6,882 bases of DNA from Planctomycetaceae bacterium (lineage in GTDB: Bacteria > Planctomycetota > Planctomycetia > Pirellulales > Pirellulaceae). Shown here one piece after another: positions 1-6,190 of this stretch. Every line of letters begins with the position of its first letter. Within the stretch, counting starts at the first letter, position 1. The stretch spans positions 1-6,882 of the forward strand of contig SLEY01000373.1 in assembly GCA_007124535.1 (NCBI GenBank), read 5' to 3'. A program made the position numbers and the translations under genes. A model generated the notes under the pieces. It had not been told where the DNA came from, ran no database searches, and was given only the letters and a program-made list of their open reading frames with translations.

Positions 1-384
1 TTCGTCCACGAAATAGTCGATCACCCGGGCGATCACGGGACGCACATCCAACACGTGTAACGGAAAACCCAGCCGCTGGGCAACCCACCGCGCGTCGTCC
101 GCTTCCGGCGTCCGCGTGCCGCTTTGCCCGGAGAAGGCGGCGTCAGCCCCCACCGCATCGGCCGCTCCGGCTCCGGCATCCATGCCCGTATCCGTATCGG
201 TATCGGTATCGGTATCCACATCCGTATCCGGGTCCTTCCCCGCGGCGGGAGCCTGATCCGCGGCTCGACAAGGTACGCCCTGCTCCATGAATACGCCCCA
301 CACCTCGTATCCCTCGCGCTGCAGCAGGTGCGCGGCAACGCTGCTGTCGACCCCGCCCGACATGGCCAAAAGAACTCGTGCCAT
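1..384 (-). CDS. mnmA: tRNA-specific 2-thiouridylase MnmA, N-terminal 128 residues (partial, runs off window)
   Basis: MnmA adenylates and then thiolates U34 of the tRNAs for Lys, Glu and Gln in the cytoplasm, using sulfur relayed from a cysteine desulfurase. The frame starts MARVLLAMSGGVDSSVAAHL; SGGVDS (residues 9-14) is the ATP-pyrophosphatase PP-loop. Residues 96-128 (ADDARWVAQRLGFPLHVLDV, then VIARVIDYFVDE) match the family's segment after the first strand-helix unit. The catalytic cysteines and the tRNA-binding and C-terminal domains lie outside the window. The ATG at 384-382 is chosen because the conserved family start sits there; the nearest Shine-Dalgarno-like AGGA (396-399) is weak and 11 nt away. 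It lies 62 nt after the 876-residue membrane gene on the same strand, with no hairpin terminator between, so read-through is plausible. Residues about 37-95 form an unusual insertion with an Asp-Thr repeat. The paired cysteines I expect just before the DAR motif are absent; only C39 is present. Family assignment is firm; a divergent MnmA paralogue is possible. Confidence 0.88.
   Translation of the reverse strand, partial: MARVLLAMSGGVDSSVAAHLLQREGYEVWGVFMEQGVPCRAADQAPAAGKDPDTDVDTDTDTDTDTGMDAGAGAADAVGADAAFSGQSGTRTPEADDARWVAQRLGFPLHVLDVRPVIARVIDYFVDE
188..235 (-). repeat. Hexanucleotide tandem repeat inside mnmA, encoding an Asp-Thr tract
   Basis: On the plus strand the unit is gtatcg or gtatcc, repeated about eight times with a few substitutions. 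On the coding strand it reads GAT-ACC/ACG, giving DPDTDVDTDTDTDTDT at residues 51-66 of MnmA. The unit length is a multiple of three, so gain or loss of copies keeps the frame. The near-identity of the central units (GATACC three times in a row) suggests recent slippage expansion. Confidence 0.85.
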
Positions 385-446
385 CAGTGTCCCATTCCTG
401 CTTGCTCCCGTGATTCGCTCCCTGAACATGCTACCGGCGCGATGGT

Positions 447-3077
447 TCACGGGCGAGGGGTGGCTGCGGGTTCGGTTGGCAAGGCCCGTCGCAGCAGGGC
501 GTACAGCACGTCGTAGCGCTCCCGCATCGCTTCGTCCGGCTCGGCCAACCAATGGAAACCCATCGCGGCGTCATTGAACAGCATCCCCACGCCGAGCGCC
601 GTCACGCGTCCCTGCTGGTATTCTACTTGAGCGGCCACGGGCAGGTCGCCGACCCAGGCGATGGGCTCGCCACCCCATATCGGGACAGCTGCCGGGCAAG
701 GCACCGTGGCTTGCTCGCCGAGTACCGTCAGCCGAGCTTGCTCGTCCAGGGCCACGCCGTAGTCGGCACTCAAGCCGAACGGCCATAGCAGGCTGTTGGC
801 CGTCGAACCGGCCCCATCGGGAGAATCGATCACCAACAGATGGCCACCGCCGGCGACGAAACGCTCCAATTGCCGCTGGTACGCCTCGCTGACCGAGCGG
901 GTGGGGCAGATCACGACCAAGGCATCCCCCTGGAAGACCTCGTCTCCCTCCTGCCGGGACAGGTAATTTCGCAAGCGGGGAATCCACTGTTCCAGCAGCC
1001 CGTACCCCAATCCGTCGGGATCGTCGGCAAAGGCGCCGGTGAACAGGGGCACCTCGGATAATTCGCGGTCGATCACCACGTGGGTCAGCGGGCGGACCGC
1101 GGGAGGCCACGGCATGGCCTGCCGGTGCGCAGCCTGGACCATCAGGGCGGCGATCGACCAACCGGTCAGCAAGGCAGCCATGATCAGCCAGAGGCTGCCG
1201 GCGATCGGGAGTGCGGAACGCACACCGGTTGCGAGCAGAACGCCGCCGGCCAGCACGCCCCCCGTGACCAGCAGCCAGGCCAGCGGCCGGTTGGCCAGCC
1301 AATTGCGATGGTTCAGCCACTGGACCATGCCCACGAACAACTCGGCCTTGCCCGGCTGGAACGTACAGAAATTCGAAAACAGGGTCGAATCGGAAAAGGC
1401 CAGCACGCGGCCCGCGCCGTATCGCCGCGCCCACACCTGACACCAGGCGCCGTACTGCATCTCGGGCTGGTATTCCGCCTGAGGATGATAGTTCGACGCG
1501 TTGTAGTCGGGCGGCAGGTTCCACAAGCCCGAAGTGTGGATCACCATGCGACCGACACTCCACGCCGGATCGATCGAGCAGGAGACGGCGAAGGTCAGCG
1601 GCGGCAGGTGCTGCAAGGCCGGATGAGCGGGCTGGGGCGGGGTGTAATCTTGGGTGTAGGGCGAAGAGACGCTGAACAGCAGATCGTTTCGAAACGTGAA
1701 ACCGAACGGGCGGGCAAGGTCGTTCAAATAGGTGCTCATATTGAAGACGTTCGTATGGTCGCCGATCATCAGCAACCCGCCACCCCGCTCGACAAACTCC
1801 ACGACCGCCTGCACCTCGTCCTCCGAGTAACGAGCGGTGGGGGTTTTGATGATCAGCACATCGCACTTTTCCAGCGTGCTCCGGTCGATGGCCTCGTGCT
1901 CCAACAACCGCGACATTTCGAAGAACTGGCCGCTGTAGTCGTAGATGGCCGCATAGTTGTACGAGCCGGCTTCGCCATAGATTTCCGTGCCATAGGGCTC
2001 GGTCGTCGGCTCCCAGGTCGAATGCCGTTCGACGAACATCACGCGCCCGCTCGCCGGCCGCCCCACGGGGTCCCCACGGTACAGTCCACCCACGATCACG
2101 GTTCCCGCAACGATGGAGAGCGTCACACGGAGCAACGTGCGGCGGGCGGCCGTCGCCATCCCCGAGCCTCCGGATTCCGGAACGCGAGCCGGGTGGACCG
2201 GCGGCTCGCCGCCGAACCGGTCTGCCGGCCCCCGGGTTGCAGGGTCGGCGGGGATGCGGCCCGCGAGACGGGCGGCCAACAGCACCAATCCACTCAGCAG
2301 CAGCACATGCAGCCCGCTGTTGACGAACACGTCGCCCACGTTGGGTGCGGTGAAGAAATCCGCGATCAACGTGCGATGGCTCAACAAACCGATCATCAGG
2401 GCCATGCGCAGGGGCAGCCAAATCAGCAGGGCCGCAGCCAATCGCGTGGCGGCCCCGCGCCACGCTGCAAACCGCCGACCGGCCGGCAGGCGGGCAGGCG
2501 TTAGCAGCGCCAACACCGTCAGGCCGCCCGTCAGGAACAACAGGCTGGCCGGATCGAACAGCAGTTCCCAGGTGGCGGCGATCCGTTGGGGGTCCTCGCC
2601 GGATCGCAGGTGCACGACGGCGCCTTGGACAGTGGCATCAAAACCCATCATCCGGGTGACCCGGGCGACCAATTCCGGCAACGGCGGGGGCAACTCGTGC
2701 CGCCGCGCCGTGAACACGGCATAGGCGTGCAGGGCGACGGCTTGCACCATCAGGATCAGCGAGGCGACCAGCGCGCCCCGGCCCCAAACCCGCGGCCAAC
2801 TCCGGGGCGTCGGCAACGCCTGGACGGCCAGTCCGGCAGCCAGCAGCAGGGCGATCGCCCGGCCGGCTCCCGGCAAACTCCAGGCGGAGAACAAAGCCAA
2901 TACCAGGCCGGCCAACACCACGGCGGGCGAAGGGCGCGGCACGCGGACCACGGACAGCAGGATCGTGGCCACCAGGACCGCCAGCCCTCCGGCCAGCGGG
3001 CGGGCGGGCGCGAAATAATGCACGGAAAACAACCAGGAGCCGGCCAGAAGCGCCGTGCCGATCCACACACGCGTCAT
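447..3077 (-). CDS. Large polytopic membrane protein: exosortase-like N-terminal region with two GldG/DUF4350-like domains (876 aa)
   Basis: Function unknown. Hydrophobic helices are seen at about residues 5-22, 28-45, 51-67, 73-89, 100-122, 173-193, 208-233 and 250-272, then 313-332. A soluble domain follows (about 340-592), then helices at 597-617 and 624-647, then a second soluble domain (about 660-865). Each soluble domain has features of the GldG/DUF4350 class I glutamine-amidotransferase-like fold. The first has CDVLIIKTPTARYS (405-418), VEFVERGGGLLMIGDH (426-441) and GAGRVLAFSDS (554-564). The second has ALVVICPT (719-726), RFVAGGGHLLVIDSP (739-753) and QGRVTALGVG (822-831). No G-x-C-x-G nucleophile elbow is visible, so amidotransferase activity is unlikely. 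The first eight helices fit the size and topology of exosortase/archaeosortase: GFDATVQGAVVHL (145-157), LPLRMAL (221-227) and H257 sit where that family has its strand, Arg and His motifs, but the catalytic Cys is missing. The start is fixed by a strong Shine-Dalgarno and a 1-nt overlap (TGATG) with the upstream paralogue. Gene and topology are sure; the exosortase relationship is tentative. Confidence 0.85.
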   Translation of the reverse strand: MTRVWIGTALLAGSWLFSVHYFAPARPLAGGLAVLVATILLSVVRVPRPSPAVVLAGLVLALFSAWSLPGAGRAIALLLAAGLAVQALPTPRSWPRVWGRGALVASLILMVQAVALHAYAVFTARRHELPPPLPELVARVTRMMGFDATVQGAVVHLRSGEDPQRIAATWELLFDPASLLFLTGGLTVLALLTPARLPAGRRFAAWRGAATRLAAALLIWLPLRMALMIGLLSHRTLIADFFTAPNVGDVFVNSGLHVLLLSGLVLLAARLAGRIPADPATRGPADRFGGEPPVHPARVPESGGSGMATAARRTLLRVTLSIVAGTVIVGGLYRGDPVGRPASGRVMFVERHSTWEPTTEPYGTEIYGEAGSYNYAAIYDYSGQFFEMSRLLEHEAIDRSTLEKCDVLIIKTPTARYSEDEVQAVVEFVERGGGLLMIGDHTNVFNMSTYLNDLARPFGFTFRNDLLFSVSSPYTQDYTPPQPAHPALQHLPPLTFAVSCSIDPAWSVGRMVIHTSGLWNLPPDYNASNYHPQAEYQPEMQYGAWCQVWARRYGAGRVLAFSDSTLFSNFCTFQPGKAELFVGMVQWLNHRNWLANRPLAWLLVTGGVLAGGVLLATGVRSALPIAGSLWLIMAALLTGWSIAALMVQAAHRQAMPWPPAVRPLTHVVIDRELSEVPLFTGAFADDPDGLGYGLLEQWIPRLRNYLSRQEGDEVFQGDALVVICPTRSVSEAYQRQLERFVAGGGHLLVIDSPDGAGSTANSLLWPFGLSADYGVALDEQARLTVLGEQATVPCPAAVPIWGGEPIAWVGDLPVAAQVEYQQGRVTALGVGMLFNDAAMGFHWLAEPDEAMRERYDVLYALLRRALPTEPAATPRP

Positions 3078-5797
3078 CAGGGACCCTCCTCACCCGCGGC
3101 GAAATCCGGTGCTTGATATCCGGGCGGAGGCGGGATCCACTCGCCCTGCTCCAGCAGGCGGCTGAGCAGCCAGCGCCAAAAATGCGCATTCTCGTAGGCC
3201 CCGTCCAAAGGCTCGCCCCCGCTGGATTCCAGGTTCTTGTTCAATGCGAAATGACTGTCCCCAATCACCACGACCCGGCCCCGACCCACCTGCCGCATCA
3301 CCGCCACCGGACGTTCGTCCGCACCGTAGGCCAGCACCTCGCCGTCGTCGCGAAGCATTTGGACCGGCCAACCGGCGTAGAGAACCAAGCCCACCTGATA
3401 AGGCTCCCCCTCCACCGGATGCACGTCCATGTACATCGACCGCATGTGTCCCAGCGGCTCCGGTTCCTTCCAATCGCCCCCGGTCGGCACGGGCGACCGG
3501 GGGACCCGGAATCCGAAGCGGGCCAGTAGCGGAGCGGAGGCCGCCGCCTCTTCCGCTCCCACCATGCAAATCAGCACCCCCCCACGCTGCACGAATTCCT
3601 GCAATTTACGCTGAACAGCCCCCGAGTAGCCGCGCGACGGCGCAATGGCAACGAACATGCCGGCTCCCGCCAGACGCTCGCCCGTCACCCGGGGCATCGC
3701 CAGGGGCATCAAATCGCTGCGCATCAACGTCAGTGCCAAACCGTTGATGCCGTCCGGCGACCATTGGCCGTCGCTGAATGCCGGCGAATGCGCGGCGTCC
3801 AGGTAGACCAGCCGACTGAGCGGTTCCGCGGTCAGCAAATTGCCATCGGGGACCACTCGCGTCTGATGGCGGCGGAATTGCTGTCCGGCGGGCAAGGCCA
3901 GTGCCAGGACCATCGCCATGGCCCCCAGGTGTTCCGGGGCGGGATGGCGGACCAGCAGCACCCCGGTGGCGACCAGCAGGGCCAGCGTCAGCAACTGGCG
4001 GGGAGCCGTCTGCGGGCCGCGGGGCGGCGCGGTCAGATACTGCAGCAGCCGGCCGCTGAGCCCGTAGCCGCGCACGCCGCCTTCGTTGGTCAGACTGAAA
4101 CTGTTGCCCAGCACCACGATCCGGCCCCGGCCGTATCGCTGTTCGGCAGCCAGCACCAAATCCCCCAAACGTTCGCCCGGTTCGAAACGCCGGACGCCGG
4201 TCCGTGCGGCATCGCTGCCCGGATTGCTCCAGCCCCAGCGGCCCACCAGCAGGGGGCGTGCGGGCCAGCGGAGCGCCAGCGACGAACCGAAACTGTCAAA
4301 AGCCCCGGTGCGCTGAATCGGCCAGGCGGCGGCGCCCGGATGCTCCGCCCACAGCATCCCGGGCGGTTGCCAAGGCCCGGTGGGGGACGCCGCCACATCG
4401 CGCCGCACCCGGATCGCCGTCGCGGCCAGCAGCGCTTCGTGACCGCTGATCACCGGACCAAAACCCTGGTAAGGCTCGGCCGCCAGCAACAGCGACCCGC
4501 CCCTCCGCACGTAGCCGAGGATCCGCTCCCGCTGGTCCGGGGAAATCGAGGTGCACGGATGCAGCAAGAGCACCGCATCGGCTGCCGCCAATTCGTCCTC
4601 GCTCCACTGCTCCGTCAACTGCAACGTTCCCCCCAGGCTGTTGATCAGACGAGGGAGCATGCCGAACATGCCCGCCGCCGGCTGGCCATAACGATCATGT
4701 TGGGGACGCTCCCAATCCATCCGGCCGCGAACGTTCGCCAGCAGCAGCCGCCCGTCCAGATCCGCCGGTCCGCGGCAAAACGTGGCCGCCACCGCCAGCG
4801 CCAGCGCGGACGCGGCCAGCAGCCCTCCGGCCCGCATCGACGGGGCGCTCGACCCCAACACGCCGGCGGTCTGGTAAGAACCGCTCGGCCCCCGAGCCCC
4901 CTCGGACCACCGCCAAGCGAATCCCCACATCGCCACATGACCCAGGATCGCCAGCAACGGCAGCTTCCACGGCAACCACGTGCCCACCGCCACCGGCCAG
5001 CGCCAATCCGGCGGCTCGTAGGGATGGTCGAACACCGGCTCCGCCACCTCGGGCAACCGAGCCAGCAGGTCATGCGTCTGCGCCAGGAGCCCCAGATAAA
5101 CCAAGTGAACCACGATCAACCCACTGGCCAGCGCCAGGGCGGGTCGCAGTTTGCGGCTGCCCGAACGCCAACTCTCAAGGTACAGCAGGCCGATCAGGAC
5201 CAGCCATTCCAGTCCGGCAAAGGTCACGCCGATCTCCAGCGGCCGATCGACCAGTTGCGAGACGCCACGGCCCAACCGCCGGCCCGCGGCGTCCAGCATC
5301 GGCCAGAGACCGGGCACGAATCGAATTGCCAGCAGAAATAGCGTCCACACCGCCAGGGCCCGGGTCACCCGCAACCAGAGCCGTCGCCCCTCTTGCGGTT
5401 CACCAGCTGCCAGCCAGGCGGCCGCCACGGTGACCAGCAGCACCTCGTGCAACTCGCCACGCAAAAATCCGACCGGCAAGATCAGCAGCCCGAGCCCTCC
5501 GGCTGCCAGCCCCATCCGGCGTTTCCGCACCGGCGACTCGGAACGCCTTGCGGGGGCCAGACAGAGGGCGACCACCACCAACAGCCACGTCAGCGCGATT
5601 CGCCAGGGCTCCGCCCATAATCCGCCCAATCCCGCGGCGATCCCGGCGGCGCTCACCATCAGGCAGGCCGCCGTCACCTGGGCCACCTGCCCTTGCGTGC
5701 CCACCCCGCGCACGCCTGCCGCGGATGATCGTGACGCGGCCGGGCGGTTCGGCTGGTCGGCAACCGCCGAAATTGTCCGTGAATCTTCGGATGCCAT
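3077..5797 (-). CDS. Large polytopic membrane protein with two GldG/DUF4350-like domains, paralogue of the next gene (906 aa)
   Basis: Function unknown. Residue numbers count from a TTG one codon upstream (5800-5798), giving 907 residues. I prefer the ATG at 5797; a GGAG lies 9 nt before it and 6 nt before the TTG, so the TTG is a possible alternative. A polar N-terminus (1-38) precedes about eight hydrophobic segments (39-62, 66-83, 97-112, 118-133, 145-161, 192-208, 220-240, 280-296) and a helix at 324-341. A soluble domain follows (345-590), then helices at about 602-617 and 622-638, then a second soluble domain (about 655-885). Soluble-domain hallmarks are DAVLLLHP (408-415), YVRRGGSLLLAAEP (430-443) and GRGRIVVLGNS (557-567) in the first, and FVAIAPSRGYS (716-726), FVQRGGVLICMVGA (736-749) and GRGRVVVIGDSH (839-850) in the second. 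The order and spacing match the downstream 876-residue protein, and both have a W-E...Y-G motif opening the first domain (WERPQHDRYG here). No catalytic Cys is seen in the membrane part. It is probably first gene of the operon, with an envelope role shared with its partner. Confidence 0.85.
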   Translation of the reverse strand: MASEDSRTISAVADQPNRPAASRSSAAGVRGVGTQGQVAQVTAACLMVSAAGIAAGLGGLWAEPWRIALTWLLVVVALCLAPARRSESPVRKRRMGLAAGGLGLLILPVGFLRGELHEVLLVTVAAAWLAAGEPQEGRRLWLRVTRALAVWTLFLLAIRFVPGLWPMLDAAGRRLGRGVSQLVDRPLEIGVTFAGLEWLVLIGLLYLESWRSGSRKLRPALALASGLIVVHLVYLGLLAQTHDLLARLPEVAEPVFDHPYEPPDWRWPVAVGTWLPWKLPLLAILGHVAMWGFAWRWSEGARGPSGSYQTAGVLGSSAPSMRAGGLLAASALALAVAATFCRGPADLDGRLLLANVRGRMDWERPQHDRYGQPAAGMFGMLPRLINSLGGTLQLTEQWSEDELAAADAVLLLHPCTSISPDQRERILGYVRRGGSLLLAAEPYQGFGPVISGHEALLAATAIRVRRDVAASPTGPWQPPGMLWAEHPGAAAWPIQRTGAFDSFGSSLALRWPARPLLVGRWGWSNPGSDAARTGVRRFEPGERLGDLVLAAEQRYGRGRIVVLGNSFSLTNEGGVRGYGLSGRLLQYLTAPPRGPQTAPRQLLTLALLVATGVLLVRHPAPEHLGAMAMVLALALPAGQQFRRHQTRVVPDGNLLTAEPLSRLVYLDAAHSPAFSDGQWSPDGINGLALTLMRSDLMPLAMPRVTGERLAGAGMFVAIAPSRGYSGAVQRKLQEFVQRGGVLICMVGAEEAAASAPLLARFGFRVPRSPVPTGGDWKEPEPLGHMRSMYMDVHPVEGEPYQVGLVLYAGWPVQMLRDDGEVLAYGADERPVAVMRQVGRGRVVVIGDSHFALNKNLESSGGEPLDGAYENAHFWRWLLSRLLEQGEWIPPPPGYQAPDFAAGEEGP
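3085..3091 (-). promoter_or_regulatory. Strong ribosome binding site for the 876-residue gene
   Basis: The coding strand reads GAGGAGG, 7 nt before the ATG at 3077-3075. It lies inside the last codons of the upstream gene (encoding the terminal EEGP). Together with the TGATG stop-start overlap, this fixes the start of the downstream gene and points to translational coupling that may keep the two products in balance. Confidence 0.8.
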
Positions 5798-5806
5798 CAA
5801 TCAGAA

Positions 5807-5810
5807 CTCC
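5807..5810 (-). promoter_or_regulatory. Probable ribosome binding site for the 906-residue gene
   Basis: The coding strand has GGAG 9 nt before the ATG at 5797 and 6 nt before the in-frame TTG at 5800. Spacing alone would allow either start; the ATG is preferred because it is the stronger start codon. No convincing -35/-10 promoter pair could be picked out upstream by eye. Confidence 0.45.
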
Positions 5811-5915
5811 GGGAAATCCGTCTCACCCGCTCTCGACGCCGCTGCCCCGCCCCTTTCCCTTGGGAGTGCGGCGGCCGGACGCCGCTTTCCTTTTACGCCA
5901 GCTCGATTCTTCTAT

Positions 5916-5946
5916 GCATCGTTCCCACGCTTCCGCGTGGGAACGC
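5916..5946 (+). repeat. 31-bp hairpin repeat unit, copy 1
   Basis: The unit runs gcatcgttcccacgcttccg and on to gaacgc. It forms a perfect 11-bp stem (5920-5930 with 5935-5945) around a ttcc tetraloop. Copy 2 on the opposite strand differs at a single base. Confidence 0.85.
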
Positions 5947-6048
5947 ACGGTTTAGACGCTTTGCGTCTTTTCCACTTTTCCACATGAAACTCCTGCATCG
6001 TTTTCAGTTGATACTGTTCCGTTCATGGGACGCGAAGCGTCCGACCTT

Positions 6049-6079
6049 GCGTTCCCACGCGGAAGCGTCGGAACGATGC
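6049..6079 (-). repeat. 31-bp hairpin repeat unit, copy 2 (inverted)
   Basis: Read on the minus strand this is the same unit as copy 1, with one substitution (gttccG in place of gttccC). The substitution introduces one mismatch into the hairpin stem. It lies 33 nt below the terminator of the repeat-protein gene. Confidence 0.85.
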
Positions 6080-6111
6080 CAACTCCAAATCCTCCGTGAA
6101 GCGGAGCATCG

Positions 6112-6142
6112 AAAAAAATCGGGCCTCGCAAGGAGGCCCGAT
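6112..6142 (-). terminator. Rho-independent terminator of the TTSAPV repeat-protein gene
   Basis: On the minus strand the arms ATCGGGCCTC (6142-6133) and GAGGCCCGAT (6127-6118) form a perfect 10-bp GC-rich stem around a 5-nt loop (6132-6128). A run of T (6118-6112) follows directly. It sits 48 nt after the stop codon at 6193-6191. It separates the repeat-protein gene from the downstream membrane-protein operon. Confidence 0.92.
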
Positions 6143-6190
6143 CGGGACGCTTCGGTGAAGGGACTTGGAAATCAAGTCGGAAAGACCCAT

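Larger units (their letters stand above)
5916..6079. repeat. Imperfect inverted-repeat element in the intergenic region (REP/MITE-like)
   Basis: The left arm (5916-5967) and right arm (6029-6079) are near reverse complements with a few substitutions and one single-base indel, separated by about 61 nt of unrelated sequence. Each arm holds two hairpins: an outer one from a 31-bp unit and an inner one, agacgc-ttt-gcgtct on the left (5954-5968) and ggacgc-gaa-gcgtcc on the right (6028-6042). There is no transposase frame and no clear target-site duplication, so a REP/BIME-type or non-autonomous palindromic element fits best. The unit looks familiar to me from planctomycete genomes. It fills most of the 311-nt gap 5801-6111, which otherwise holds no convincing gene. 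It might also act as a transcriptional or mRNA-stability element upstream of the membrane-protein operon. Confidence 0.75.

Noticed and set aside
188..235. The short gtatcg/gtatcc repeats considered as a CRISPR-like or regulatory iteron array.
   Set aside because: The units are 6 bp, without spacers, in frame within a conserved gene and encode Asp-Thr; a microsatellite expansion explains them.
33..338. Minus-strand 101-codon frame overlapping mnmA.
   Set aside because: It is out of frame with the clear MnmA PP-loop frame, and its IPIPIRIR run is just the hexanucleotide repeat read in another register.
385..446. The gap between the 876-residue gene and mnmA, inspected for a terminator or promoter.
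   Set aside because: No inverted repeat with a T-run and no convincing -35/-10 pair could be seen, so neither is claimed.
571..2463. Minus-strand frame of 630 codons overlapping the 876-residue gene in another register.
   Set aside because: An Arg/Gly/Ala-rich out-of-frame shadow with no recognisable motif, wholly inside a better-supported gene.
1080..2504. Long plus-strand frame (474 codons) opposite the 876-residue gene.
   Set aside because: The composition is Gln/Arg/Gly/His-rich with no domain, as expected for the antisense of a GC-rich gene. The minus-strand frame has coherent membrane helices and domain motifs.
3764..5341. Long plus-strand frame (525 codons) opposite the 906-residue gene.
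   Set aside because: Same reason: Gln/Arg/His-rich shadow translation of hydrophobic minus-strand codons.
5951..5975. The hairpin agacgc-ttt-gcgtct followed by tttt, considered as a plus-strand terminator.
   Set aside because: The stem is only 6 bp, no plus-strand gene lies upstream, and the hairpin has a counterpart in the other arm of the inverted repeat, so it belongs to that element.
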